DNA of 64,000 bases from Acidobacteriota bacterium (GTDB lineage Bacteria; Acidobacteriota; Terriglobia; Acidiferrales; UBA7541), in contig JABDFR010000002.1 in the NCBI GenBank assembly GCA_013286465.1, forward strand, positions 1-64,000, read 5' to 3'. Each line of letters begins with the position of its first letter. The first letter of the stretch is position 1. Below, one piece after another: positions 9,312 through 20,717 of the stretch. Below the pieces are notes generated by a model. It worked only from the letters and a program-made list of their open reading frames with translations. It was not told where the DNA came from and made no database searches. The translations under genes were made by a program, and so were the position numbers.

Positions 9312-10520
9312 TTATCCAGCCAACTTGGAAATCAGGGAGAACAGCGGCAAGTACAACGAAACGACGATGCCGCCGACGACCACGCCGAGGAACAGAATCA
9401 TCATCGGTTCGAGAAGAGTGAGCATGTCCTTCACGGCGACGTCTACTTCGTCTTCGTAGAAGTCCGCGATTTTCTGCAGCATGGCGTCCATCGCGCCGGT
9501 CTGCTCGCCGACGCCGATCATCTGCGTCACCATGCCGGGGAACACGTCGCTTTCCTTCAGCGGATCGACCAGCGAACGGCCAGCCTCGACGGCCTTACGT
9601 GTAGCAATGATGGCTCGTTCGATGACCGCGTTGCCTGCGGTGCGCGCGGTGATATCGAGGCCTTCAAGAATGGGAACGCCGCTCGAAATCAAGGTACCAA
9701 GTGTGCGAGTAAATCGCGCCACGGCAATTTTGCGCATCAGCATGCCCAGCACGGGAAGTTTCAGAACCACGGTGTCGATGGTGAGGCGCCCTTGCGGCGT
9801 CTTGTACCACCAAGCCAGCGCTCCGATCGATCCGGCAATCGCCAGGAAAATGATGAAGCCGTACCAGCTGCCGATAAACGTGCTCAGACCGATGACCACG
9901 CGGGTGGGCAGCGGCAATTCGGCGCCGAGGCCGTTGAACAACGTGACGAAAATCGGCACGACCTTCCACAACAAGAGAGTGATAACCAAAACCGCGATGC
10001 CGATAACCGCCACCGGATAAATCAAAGCCGATCGGACGGCCCGCTTCAAGCGCACGTTCTTTTCAATGTAAGTCGCCAGGCGCTGGAGAATGGTGTCGAG
10101 AATACCGCCCGTTTCGCCGGCGTCCACCATGTTGTAGTACAGGGCGTCGAAGACTTTGTCGTATATCTTGAGCGAGGCGGAAAGCGTTGCGCCGCCTTCC
10201 ACCGACGCGCGCACGCCAGTCAAAACCTTTTGAAAGGTTTTGTTCTCCTGCTGGTTAGCCAGAATTTCCAGGCACTGCACCAGCGGAAGACCCGCATCGA
10301 TCATCACCGAGAACTGTCGCGTGAACACGGCCAGTTCTTTGGCGTCAACGCCGGTGCCAAAGGTCGGGATATTGAATTCCCGGCCTTTCTCCGACATCTT
10401 CGACACGTTGACCTGTTCCCGCCGCAGCATGGCCGCGAGTTCGTTCTTATTCGCCGCGGTTCGCTCGCCGGAAACTACTGCCCCGGAGCGGTTGGTACCC
10501 CGAAACGTATAGACTGGCAT
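9312..10520 (-). CDS. pilC: Type IV pilus inner membrane protein PilC
   Basis: 402 aa GspF/PilC; MPVYTFRGTNRSGAVVSGE N-terminus, LPLVQCLEILANQQENK. Confidence 0.93.
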   Translation of the reverse strand: MPVYTFRGTNRSGAVVSGERTAANKNELAAMLRREQVNVSKMSEKGREFNIPTFGTGVDAKELAVFTRQFSVMIDAGLPLVQCLEILANQQENKTFQKVLTGVRASVEGGATLSASLKIYDKVFDALYYNMVDAGETGGILDTILQRLATYIEKNVRLKRAVRSALIYPVAVIGIAVLVITLLLWKVVPIFVTLFNGLGAELPLPTRVVIGLSTFIGSWYGFIIFLAIAGSIGALAWWYKTPQGRLTIDTVVLKLPVLGMLMRKIAVARFTRTLGTLISSGVPILEGLDITARTAGNAVIERAIIATRKAVEAGRSLVDPLKESDVFPGMVTQMIGVGEQTGAMDAMLQKIADFYEDEVDVAVKDMLTLLEPMMILFLGVVVGGIVVSLYLPLFSLISKLAG

Positions 10521-10550
10521 TTCCTTCCTCCTTGATTCCCTGCCGCGCTA

Positions 10551-11666
10551 TTAGCGTCGGACCGGTGTGCGAATTCCGCCTTGATTCGGCGAAGTCACTC
10601 CCCGGTTGATCAAATCTTGCAACTCGTCCGGATTCGACGAGCGCATCAATGCCACTTCGAGAGTGATGAGCTTCTGGAAATACATGTTCGCCAGGCTCTG
10701 GTTAAACGTTTGCATGCCCGATGCGCCGGTTCCGGTTTGCATGGCGGAATAAATCTGGTGAATTTTATCTTCGCGGATCAGGTTGCGGATGGCGGCAGTG
10801 GGCACGAGGATTTCCATGACCATGACGCGGCCGCGTCCATCGACGCGTGGCAGCAACGATTGGCAAAGGATGCCTTCGAGCACCATGGAGAGCTGCGCGC
10901 GAACTTGCGGTTGCTGGTGCGCCGGGAAAACGTCGACGATACGGTTGATGGTCGACACGGCGGAGTTCGTGTGCAGAGTTGCAAAGGTCAAGTGGCCGGT
11001 TTCAGCGATACGCAACGCGGACTCAATCGTCTCGAGGTCGCGCATTTCGCCGATCAGCACCACGTCCGGATCTTCGCGCAATGCAGCGCGCAGTGAATTG
11101 GCGAACGAGTGCGTGTCCGAGTGGATTTCGCGCTGGTTGACCAGGCACTTTTTGTGGTTGTGCAGGAATTCGATAGGGTCTTCGATGGTGATCATGTGCT
11201 CGTCGCGCTCGCTATTAATCTTGTCGAGCATGGCGGCGAGCGTGGTGGACTTGCCCGAACCGGTCGGACCGGTGACGAGCACGAGTCCGCGAGGCTTGTC
11301 GCAGAGAACTTTCACCACCTGCGGCAGGCCGAGCGCTTCGAACCCCTTGATCTCCCAAGGAATCGTACGGAACACTGCAGCCACGGCGCCGCGCTGGTGG
11401 AAAATGTTGCCGCGGAAGCGCGCCAGGCTCTTCAACCCGAACGAGAAGTCGAGCTCGAGGCTTTCTTCGAGCCGGTGCTTCTGCGCGTCGGTGAGCACGG
11501 AATAGGCCAGCGCCTTCGTGTCCGCCGCGGTGAGAGGCGGCATGTCGAGAGGGCGCAGCTTCCCGTGTACGCGAATGCGCGGTGGACTGTTGGTCGACAG
11601 GTGCAAGTCGCTGCCCCCCATCTCGATCATTTTTTTCAGCAATTCGCTTAATGTGATTCCAGCCAT
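10551..11666 (-). CDS. pilT: Twitching motility ATPase PilT
   Basis: 371 aa; GSDLHLSTNSPPRIRVHGKL, TGPTGSGKSTTLAAM, DPIEFLHNHKKCLVNQREI, AALREDPDVVLIGEMRD. Confidence 0.95.
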   Translation of the reverse strand: MAGITLSELLKKMIEMGGSDLHLSTNSPPRIRVHGKLRPLDMPPLTAADTKALAYSVLTDAQKHRLEESLELDFSFGLKSLARFRGNIFHQRGAVAAVFRTIPWEIKGFEALGLPQVVKVLCDKPRGLVLVTGPTGSGKSTTLAAMLDKINSERDEHMITIEDPIEFLHNHKKCLVNQREIHSDTHSFANSLRAALREDPDVVLIGEMRDLETIESALRIAETGHLTFATLHTNSAVSTINRIVDVFPAHQQPQVRAQLSMVLEGILCQSLLPRVDGRGRVMVMEILVPTAAIRNLIREDKIHQIYSAMQTGTGASGMQTFNQSLANMYFQKLITLEVALMRSSNPDELQDLINRGVTSPNQGGIRTPVRR

Positions 11667-11681
11667 GGCGGTCCTCTCTTC

Positions 11682-13397
11682 TTAGAACACAGTTTCGCGT
11701 AATACTTCTTCCATCGTGGTCTGTCCGGAAGCCATCTTCACCAAGCCACTGCGGCGCAAGGTGATCATGCCCATCTCCAGCGCTTTCTTCTTCAATTCCA
11801 AAGAAGACGCGCCCACCAAAATCAATTCGCGCAAGTCGTCGTTGATTTCCATTACTTCGTACAATCCGACGCGGCCCTTATAGCCAGTGTTGTTGCAGGT
11901 GGTGCAGCCGCGGCCATGGAAGACTTGGGTAGTCTTAACTTCGTCGGGCCTGTAGCCCGCGTCGGTAAGAGTCTGTTCGGGCACCGGCAGCGGTTCTTTG
12001 CACGCCACGCAGATGCGGCGAACCAGGCGCTGCGCGCAAATCAGGTTGACCGAAGTGGCCACGAGAAACGGTTCAATACCCATGTTCATCAAGCGGCTGA
12101 CGGTCGAAGGAGCATCATTGGTGTGCAGCGTGGAAAGCACCAAGTGGCCGGTGAGCGCGGCTTTCACCGCGATTTCCGCCGTTTCGAAGTCGCGGATTTC
12201 GCCGACCAGAATGATGTTGGGGTCTTGACGAAGGAAGGCGCGCAGCGCGGATGCGAAGTTCAATCCAATCTGCTCCTTCATCTGCACCTGGTTAATTCCG
12301 GCCAATTGGAATTCGACTGGATCCTCGGCGGTCATGATGTTGGTTTCGGGTGTGTTCAATCTGGCGACCGAGGAATAGAGCGTGTTGGTTTTTCCGGAAC
12401 CGGTCGGGCCAGTGACCAGCACCATTCCGTAGGGCTTCAGAATGGCGTGTTCGAATTTCGACAGGGACTCTTGCTCGAAGCCGAGCTTGGTCATGTCCAG
12501 GCGAAGGTTTTCTTTGTCCAACAACCGCATGACGACTTTTTCGCCGAAAAGAGTCGGAACGGTCGAAACGCGGAAATCGAGTTCCTTCTTCTTGCCGTCG
12601 CGGACGTACTTGATCATGATGCGGCCGTCTTGCGGCAGCCGCTTTTCGCTGATGTCCAGCTTGGCCATGATCTTCACGCGCGAAGTGATGGCATCCTTCA
12701 ATTTCAGCGGCGGCGCCATGACGTTCTGCAAAATGCCGTCAATGCGGAACCGGACGAGGTATTCCTTCTCGTAAGGCTCAATATGAATGTCGCTGGCGCC
12801 TCTCTTCACGGCGTCGGTCAGCACCAGGTTCACCAATTTAATGATGGGCGCTTCGTCGGCGGCTCTTTCGAGGGCCGCCAGGTCCATCTCGGCCTCTTCG
12901 GCCGCCAATTCCATCTCGGTTTCTTCGCCGGCCAGGTCCTTCATGACCTTGTCCAGCTCTTCGCCAGCCTCCACCGACCCGTAGAACTTGCCAATGGCCT
13001 CGGTAATCGCCGTCTCAGAAGCCACCACCGGCTCGACATTGAAGCCGGTCATGAACTTGATATCGTCCATGGCGAACACGTTGGTGGGATCGGTCATCGC
13101 GATGGTCAGAGTCGAGCCCACCCGCGAGAGCGGCACAATCTGATACCGAACAGCCGTCTCCTGGGGCACCAACTTGATCACCGAGGGGTCTACTTCATAA
13201 AACCGTAGGTTGATGGAGGGGACGCCATACTGCCGGGACAGGACGGCGGTGATGTCCTCATCGCTGACCAGCCCCATCTTCACCAGACAAGTTCCTAGCC
13301 TGCCCCCGTTTTTCTTCTGATAGTCGAGGGCCTGCTTCAACTGATCTGCAGAGATCAGGCTGTCTTTAACTAGAATGTCGCCGAGCCTGGAAGACAC
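11682..13397 (-). CDS. pilB: Type IV pilus assembly ATPase PilB
   Basis: 571 aa; MshEN-like N-terminus, TGPTGSGKTNTLYSS, Cys-rich zinc motif CVACKEP...CTTCNNTGYKGR. Confidence 0.94.
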   Translation of the reverse strand: MSSRLGDILVKDSLISADQLKQALDYQKKNGGRLGTCLVKMGLVSDEDITAVLSRQYGVPSINLRFYEVDPSVIKLVPQETAVRYQIVPLSRVGSTLTIAMTDPTNVFAMDDIKFMTGFNVEPVVASETAITEAIGKFYGSVEAGEELDKVMKDLAGEETEMELAAEEAEMDLAALERAADEAPIIKLVNLVLTDAVKRGASDIHIEPYEKEYLVRFRIDGILQNVMAPPLKLKDAITSRVKIMAKLDISEKRLPQDGRIMIKYVRDGKKKELDFRVSTVPTLFGEKVVMRLLDKENLRLDMTKLGFEQESLSKFEHAILKPYGMVLVTGPTGSGKTNTLYSSVARLNTPETNIMTAEDPVEFQLAGINQVQMKEQIGLNFASALRAFLRQDPNIILVGEIRDFETAEIAVKAALTGHLVLSTLHTNDAPSTVSRLMNMGIEPFLVATSVNLICAQRLVRRICVACKEPLPVPEQTLTDAGYRPDEVKTTQVFHGRGCTTCNNTGYKGRVGLYEVMEINDDLRELILVGASSLELKKKALEMGMITLRRSGLVKMASGQTTMEEVLRETVF

Positions 13398-13581
13398 GCC
13401 ACCACCCCAACGGCATACTTCGCCGGTTTCAAAAGGCTAGCATGCGCAATGAGTCAGAATGGGAATCGCTTCTGCCCATCGTCATGTAACAGGCAACCCC
13501 CTGTACGAAAGGACAGGTATGTCCGTTAGTACAGTCACCCGGCTTGACTTGCCCGCCACGCATCGCTATCTTCGCTTCTAA

Positions 13582-14325
13582 ATGCAGCACCATGCGTTGC
13601 ACGTTGTTGAAAGTAGCCCGCAGGTGACCTCCCGACATAAATCGGCACCCGAGCGACAAACTTTGGCTCCCGGTTTGCCTCCAATGTCCGAGTACTATAA
13701 CCAACTCTCCACAGCGCTCGGCCCCCAAAATTGGTGGCCGGCGCAGACTCAATTTGAGATTGTTGTCGGGGCCATCCTCACGCAGAATACTTCCTGGACG
13801 AACGTCGAGCAGGCCATTGCCAATTTGCGCTCAGCACGAATGCTCTTCCCGCTCGCGATGCTGAAGGCTTCCACACCCCGGTTGGCCCGGCTCATCCGTC
13901 CTTCTGGATACTTTCGGCAGAAAGCGAAGAAGCTCAAGGCCTTCTGTAAATTTCTGTCGGCGGAGTATGGTGGATCGCTAACGCGTATGTTCCGGACGCC
14001 CACCGCTGAGCTGCGCGAGAAATTACTGGGCGTCTTTGGTATCGGACCGGAAACTGCTGACTCGATTTTGCTCTATGCCGGAAAGCATCCAGTCTTTGTG
14101 GTGGATACTTACACGAAGCGGATCTTGCAGCGGCACGGCTGGGTGAGCGAGAAGGCGAGTTACGATGAGGTGCAGCAGTTGGTGCTGGCAGATTTTCCCG
14201 GCGAGGCTGCGCATTACAATGAACTGCACGCCTTATTCGTGCAGGCGGGAAAGAATTGGTGCCGCGGGCGCGAGGCCCTTTGCGCGCAATGCCCGCTTGA
14301 GCGATTTCTAAAGGAGAGCCGTTGA
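13582..14325 (+). CDS. HhH-GPD / endonuclease III-like DNA glycosylase (true start possibly ~13684)
   Basis: VVGAILTQNTSWTNVEQAI, LLGVFGIGPETADSILLYAGKHPVFVVDTYTKRIL; C-terminal Cys cluster (incomplete). Confidence 0.85.
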   Translation: MQHHALHVVESSPQVTSRHKSAPERQTLAPGLPPMSEYYNQLSTALGPQNWWPAQTQFEIVVGAILTQNTSWTNVEQAIANLRSARMLFPLAMLKASTPRLARLIRPSGYFRQKAKKLKAFCKFLSAEYGGSLTRMFRTPTAELREKLLGVFGIGPETADSILLYAGKHPVFVVDTYTKRILQRHGWVSEKASYDEVQQLVLADFPGEAAHYNELHALFVQAGKNWCRGREALCAQCPLERFLKESR

Positions 14326-16541
14326 AGCAGCGCTCCTGGACCCGAAAACTTTGGATGGCGGTCGGCGGACTCTCCGTCGTCCTGCTGGCCGCTACGATCT
14401 TTACGCTAGGATCGCTGCGCGCGCCCGTTCATCCCGAACAGGGCAATTCGCTGGTCATTCTATTCGCGCTCTCCACATTTATCTTCGTCGCGTTCCTGGT
14501 TTTCGGATTGGTGTTACTGCGCAGCCTTCTGCGCCTATGGAACGAACGCAAAGCCGGCCTGCTCGGCTCGCGCTTCAAAACCAAGATGGTTTTCGGCGCC
14601 ATGGGCGTCTCGCTGCTGCCGCTGGTTTTTCTTTTCCTCTTCAGCTACTCGCTGCTGAACCGCACGCTGAATTTGTGGTTCCCGAAGCCGCTCGAAATTG
14701 CAAACGCGGAAAGCCAGAAGCTCCTGGACGAATATTCGCGCGAGGTCCACGAGCGCCTGAATTTGAAAGCGGCGCGGGTAGCGCCGACGCTGGATGATCG
14801 CGGCGTAGGCGCGATTCTCGATCAATCGCAAATCGGCACTTCGATTCCGCTCGACGCCATCTGGATCGTCGACCGCACCAATGGCATCCCGCAGGCCGCG
14901 CCGTCTGCGCTAGCCGCCGGACATTTGCGATTTGCGCGCACCTTGCCTTCGGGCGTAGAAGTCTGGCAGACCGACGAAGATGCCTTCATTACTGGCGCCG
15001 CGCCGGTATCGGGCGGGCGTCTATACGTCGGCCGCAAACTCGGCCCCGGATTTCTCTCCAGCATCAGCACCATCGAGACGCAGACGCACGAATACGAGCA
15101 GCAGCGCCAGCAAATTCGTGTTTACAAAAACCAGATTCTACTCGCGCTTTCACTGGTTACCGTCTTGTTGCTCTTTTCGTCCACCTGGGTCGCGCTCTTC
15201 CTTTCGAAGCAAGTAAGCGTGCCGATTCAAGCGATGGCCGAAGCCACGCAGGAAGTAGCCCACGGGAATTTCGATCACCGCGTAGCGATTCAAGCACAGG
15301 ACGAACTGGGGACGCTGGTCACCTCGTTCAACGAAATGACCGCACAGCTCGGCGAAGGCCGCCGCCAAATCAACGAATTCACCACCAACCTGCAACAAGC
15401 CTTCGAAGAGCGCGACCGCCGCCGCAAACTAATGGAAGCCATCCTAGAAAATATTCCCACCGGCGTCCTTTCACTCGATGCCGACGGCGGAATCTCGCGC
15501 GTAAATTCCGCGGTCGTCGCAATCGTAGGCGAACATGCCCGCGAAGCCCGCACGCTCAGCGATCTCTTCGGCGACGAAGCCTCGCGCCCCGTCCTCGCAC
15601 TGGTACGCCGCTCGTTGCGCATGGGTGTCGCCTCGCGCGAAATCGAAATCGCCGCCGGCGGCCGCCTAGTCCGCGCCGCAGTCACAGTCAGCTCACTCGG
15701 CACGCGCCGCTCCAATCCCGGCTTCGTAGTCGTCATCGACGATCTCTCCGAGCTCCTGCGCGCGCAGAAAGCCGCCGCCTGGCAAGAAGTCGCCCAACGC
15801 ATCGCCCACGAAATCAAGAATCCGCTCACCCCGATCATGCTTTCCTCGCAGCGCCTGAAGCGATTCCTGGAACGCTCAGCGCCTGCGGTGGCGAAGACCG
15901 AGATGGGCGCGTTAGTGGCCGAGTGCGCGGGCCTGATCGAGCGCGAAGTCCACGCCCTCGAATCGCTAGTCGATGAATTCTCGCAATTCGCCCGCTTCCC
16001 GTCCGCCCGCCTCGCGCCCTCCGACATCAATCAAATCGTCAGCGGCGCCCTCGCGCTCTTTCAAGGCCGCCTCGATGGAATTCAATTATCCACGGAACTC
16101 ACTCCCCATCTGCCAGCGGTGAAAGTGGATGAAGAACTCCTGCGTCGCGTGCTCACAAACTTAATCGACAACGCCGCCGAAGCCATGGAAGACTCCAAGC
16201 TGCGCCGTCTCTCTGTAGTCACACGCCTACGCGAAGAAGGGGATGCGGTAGAAATCGAAATCGCCGACACCGGCCACGGAATCTCCCCCGAAGATAAAGA
16301 ACGCCTATTCCTGCCGCACTTCTCGACCAAAGAGCGCGGCACCGGCTTAGGCCTCGCGATCGCCAGCCGCATCATCGCCGAACACAATGGCTCTCTACGA
16401 GTGGAGGACAACGAGCCGGTAGGCTCGCGCTTCATCATTCGCTTTCCGGCGATCGAGCCAGCCACTGTTTCCGCCACCGGCGCGCCCGCGGCCAAGTCCT
16501 CCTCAATCGAGGATTTCTCAGGCGATGGCACATCGGATTAA
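14322..16541 (+). CDS. NtrY-like membrane sensor histidine kinase
   Basis: 739 aa; TM segments, [41 protein letters not shown] start overlapping the preceding stop. Confidence 0.9.
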   Translation: MKQRSWTRKLWMAVGGLSVVLLAATIFTLGSLRAPVHPEQGNSLVILFALSTFIFVAFLVFGLVLLRSLLRLWNERKAGLLGSRFKTKMVFGAMGVSLLPLVFLFLFSYSLLNRTLNLWFPKPLEIANAESQKLLDEYSREVHERLNLKAARVAPTLDDRGVGAILDQSQIGTSIPLDAIWIVDRTNGIPQAAPSALAAGHLRFARTLPSGVEVWQTDEDAFITGAAPVSGGRLYVGRKLGPGFLSSISTIETQTHEYEQQRQQIRVYKNQILLALSLVTVLLLFSSTWVALFLSKQVSVPIQAMAEATQEVAHGNFDHRVAIQAQDELGTLVTSFNEMTAQLGEGRRQINEFTTNLQQAFEERDRRRKLMEAILENIPTGVLSLDADGGISRVNSAVVAIVGEHAREARTLSDLFGDEASRPVLALVRRSLRMGVASREIEIAAGGRLVRAAVTVSSLGTRRSNPGFVVVIDDLSELLRAQKAAAWQEVAQRIAHEIKNPLTPIMLSSQRLKRFLERSAPAVAKTEMGALVAECAGLIEREVHALESLVDEFSQFARFPSARLAPSDINQIVSGALALFQGRLDGIQLSTELTPHLPAVKVDEELLRRVLTNLIDNAAEAMEDSKLRRLSVVTRLREEGDAVEIEIADTGHGISPEDKERLFLPHFSTKERGTGLGLAIASRIIAEHNGSLRVEDNEPVGSRFIIRFPAIEPATVSATGAPAAKSSSIEDFSGDGTSD

Positions 16542-16552
16542 GCAGCCATGTA

Positions 16553-16574
16553 GCACAGCCACTCCTGGCTGTGC
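16553..16574. repeat. Perfect 9-bp inverted repeat in the ntrY-ntrX-like intergenic gap
   Basis: GCACAGCCA-CTCC-TGGCTGTGC. Confidence 0.7.
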
Positions 16575-16630
16575 AGAATGTAACGAAAAGCAATCAGCAA
16601 CCTAGCAGCAAAAGGAAACTAGCACCGTAA

Positions 16631-18007
<1,377 letters not shown>

Positions 18008-18037
18008 TATCGCAGCGAAGGCGCCGCCAGCCACCCC

Positions 18038-18104
18038 GTAGCGCTGGCGTCCCGCCGGCTCCTACGACCGAAATGTAACCAAAGGCAACACCCACGGGCG
18101 GACC
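18038..18104 (+). repeat. REP-like family A copy A1 (extended form)
   Basis: GTAGCGCTGGCGTCCCGCCGGCTCCTACGACCGAAATGTAACCAAAGGCAACACCCACGGGCGGACC. Confidence 0.8.
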
Positions 18105-18199
18105 CAACCAGCGCACATCACTGGCGACTAAATGCCCCGAACGTATCCGTCGCAATCGATCTCGCCGTCTCGCGTCAGCCGCAGCGGAAATGTATTTCA

Positions 18200-18291
18200 G
18201 GTGGGAGCCCCTGCATTCATGCAGGGGAGGAGCGCTTCAGCGCTCCGAAAAAGCGCGCGCGCAAAAATGCGCTTTAGCGCTGGGGATGACC
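18200..18291 (+). repeat. Palindromic repeat family B copy B1
   Basis: GTGGGAGCCCCTGCATTCATGCAGGGGAGGAGCGCTTCAGCGCTCC...AATGCGCTTTAGCGCTGGGGA; matches reverse complement of 29322-29411. Confidence 0.8.
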
Positions 18292-18364
18292 AGCGGCGTT
18301 TGCGCCGCGAACCACAAATTCAAATGTCTGCTGCGCCCGCGAGTGCTGCCCTCAGCGAAATCCC

Positions 18365-18398
18365 GGTCGTAAGATGCCGGCGGGGACGCCGGCGCTAC
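18365..18398 (-). repeat. REP-like family A copy A2 (contains era stop codon)
   Basis: Minus strand GTAGCGCCGGCGTCCCCGCCGGCATCTTACGACC. Confidence 0.85.
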
Positions 18399-19312
18399 TT
18401 TTCCTCTTCGCCGCCCAGTTGATCGAGTTGCTGGTGCCAATCTAGTTGGCGGACCATGTTCGGCTTTTGCCGCCAGTTGGGTTGGACCTTAACGAATAGC
18501 TCCAAGAAAACTTTCGTACCCAGCAGTCCTTCGATTTCCACGCGGGCTTCCGTGCCCACCTTCTTCAGCATTTCGCCGCGCTTGCCGATTACGATTCCCT
18601 TCTGCCCTTCGCGCTCGACGTAGATCGTCGCGCGAATGCGCACCAGCTTGGGCGATTCCTCGAATGTGTCGATGGCGACGGCAACCGATGCCGGGAGTTC
18701 TTCGTGAGTCGCGCCGATTAGCTTCTCGCGAATGAATTCGCTGGCCAGGAATCTTTCGGGCTGATCGGTGAATTGGTCGGCCGGGAAATACGCCGGATGC
18801 TCCGGCAGATAATTAATCCACGTTTTCACCAAGTCCGGCAGGCCGTCGCCGGTCAAGGCGGAGATCGGCACGATTTCGGCGAAATCGCGCAGCTCGCGAT
18901 AGCGATCGATCAGCGGCAGCAGCTTTTCTTTGGCGATGCGATCCACCTTATTCAGCAGCAGAAATACCGGGCCGTGGAATTGCGCGATCCATTCGAGCGT
19001 CGAGCGATCGTTCGCGCCGAAATCGACTACCGCGTCGACGATCAGCGAGAGCACGTCGATTTCATCAATGGCCTGCTTCGCCTCGCTCATCATCTGCTGG
19101 CTCAAGGCGTTGCCCGCGCGATGGATTCCGGGCGTGTCGATGAGCACGATTTGCGCGTCGTCGCGGTTCACGATGCCTTGAATGCGATTGCGCGTCGTCT
19201 GCGGCTTAGTCGAAACGATGGCGACTTTGCGGCCGACCAGCGAATTCACCAACGTAGATTTCCCGGCGTTCGGCCGGCCCACTATGGCAATGAATCCAGA
19301 TTTAAAAGCCAC
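18395..19312 (-). CDS. era: GTPase Era
   Basis: 305 aa; GRPNAGKSTLVNSLVG, DTPGIH, NKVD, KH domain VIGKRGEMLKKVGTEAR. Confidence 0.96.
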   Translation of the reverse strand: MAFKSGFIAIVGRPNAGKSTLVNSLVGRKVAIVSTKPQTTRNRIQGIVNRDDAQIVLIDTPGIHRAGNALSQQMMSEAKQAIDEIDVLSLIVDAVVDFGANDRSTLEWIAQFHGPVFLLLNKVDRIAKEKLLPLIDRYRELRDFAEIVPISALTGDGLPDLVKTWINYLPEHPAYFPADQFTDQPERFLASEFIREKLIGATHEELPASVAVAIDTFEESPKLVRIRATIYVEREGQKGIVIGKRGEMLKKVGTEARVEIEGLLGTKVFLELFVKVQPNWRQKPNMVRQLDWHQQLDQLGGEEEK

Positions 19313-19425
19313 GAGCCCTCATCTCCGTCTTTTTGTAGGGCCCGCGCTTTATGCCGGGCCTCTTCATGAAACGTGCAACCACATCCACCACGTAACGCGT
19401 TCCCCGCACAACAATCCACGATGCT

Positions 19426-20715
19426 CTAAACCATCCTCGATTGCGCGGCCCCAGCCGTCCGCCGCGCCCTCAACCGCAGTACCTTCCTCTGATTCGCTTC
19501 CAGCACCTCAAATTGCAACCCATCGTAATCTATCTTCTCGCCCGTAGAAGGCACGTGCCCCACCACGCTATTCAAAAGCCCCGAAAGCGTAGCCGCCCCG
19601 GCATTCTGCAGCGTCTCCTCAATTTCAATTCCAAATAGCTCCTCCAGTTTCTCCACCGAAACGCTCCCGCGCAAAACCAAACTCCCCGAAGGCTCGCGCA
19701 CCACGTCGGGAGCCGGCGCGCGGTCGCCGTCTTCGATCTCGCCGATAATTTCCTCGACCAAATCCTCAACGGTCACGATCCCAGCGACCAACCCATACTC
19801 ATCAATCACGATCGCCAACTGCTCGCTCTTCCGCCGCATTTCCTTCAATAGATCGGATCCGAGCTTCGTATCCGGCACAAACATCGGCCGGCGCATCAAT
19901 TCGCGCACGGTGCGGTTCGGCGCCTCGCGCTCCGGCACTTTTAAAATGTCGCGCGCAAAAACAATCCCCGCCATATCGTCCAGATTTTTCTCAAACACCG
20001 GAATGCGCGAAAATTTCGATTCCACGAAAAGATTCCGCAATTGCTCGAGCGTCGAAGCAGCCGAAATGGCGATCACGTCGGGCCGCGGCGTCATCACTTC
20101 GCGCACGCGCTTATCACTAAATTCCACCACCTGCTCGATCATGCGCGCTTCGTCCTGCTCCAGAATTCCCTCTTCGGTAGCCGCCTCCACAAGCGCTTCA
20201 ATGGCCTGCTGCTCCGGCTCCGGCGCGCCGTGCTCGGTGTCTTCGTCGGTCACATTCAGAAACGACACAACCAGCTCGAGAACCGCATATACCGGCCAGA
20301 TCGCCCAAACAAAAATTCGAATCGCCGGCACTAGCGGCGCGCACCAGCGCCCCGACGCGCGAGCCACCAGCACGTACGGAATGAATTGCATCGCCAGAAC
20401 CACTTCGATGCCAAGAAAACAAACGAGCTGGACCGCCGACTCCCAGGAGCCGGGGACGAAGAACAGAATGCCGCGAGCCGTTTCGACCGCGACGATCACC
20501 AGCCACAGCCGGCTGAGCAAACTGAACGCAGTGGCCGCGCGATGCCGCTCCAGATGCAACCGCGGCTCGACATCTGATTCGAAGACATCCAGATGATCGT
20601 GAATGCGCCGCGTGGTCACCCGGCCCATCTCGCGATAGACGCGATCGAGATAGGAGAACACTACGAGGCCCGCGGTGAGACCGAGTACGCCGAGTGTATA
20701 GAGAAAGATGGGCAT
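19426..20715 (-). CDS. CorC/HlyC family transporter (CBS pair plus transporter-associated domain)
   Basis: Start at MPIFLYTLGVLGLTAG; VREVMTPRPDVIAISAASTLEQLRNLF, VDEYGLVAGIVTVEDLVEEIIGEI. Confidence 0.88.
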   Translation of the reverse strand: MPIFLYTLGVLGLTAGLVVFSYLDRVYREMGRVTTRRIHDHLDVFESDVEPRLHLERHRAATAFSLLSRLWLVIVAVETARGILFFVPGSWESAVQLVCFLGIEVVLAMQFIPYVLVARASGRWCAPLVPAIRIFVWAIWPVYAVLELVVSFLNVTDEDTEHGAPEPEQQAIEALVEAATEEGILEQDEARMIEQVVEFSDKRVREVMTPRPDVIAISAASTLEQLRNLFVESKFSRIPVFEKNLDDMAGIVFARDILKVPEREAPNRTVRELMRRPMFVPDTKLGSDLLKEMRRKSEQLAIVIDEYGLVAGIVTVEDLVEEIIGEIEDGDRAPAPDVVREPSGSLVLRGSVSVEKLEELFGIEIEETLQNAGAATLSGLLNSVVGHVPSTGEKIDYDGLQFEVLEANQRKVLRLRARRTAGAAQSRMV

Positions 20716-20717
20716 GT

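Noticed and set aside
11916-13208. 430-aa + strand ORF
   Set aside because: Antisense shadow of pilB with His/Gln-rich composition and no family signature.
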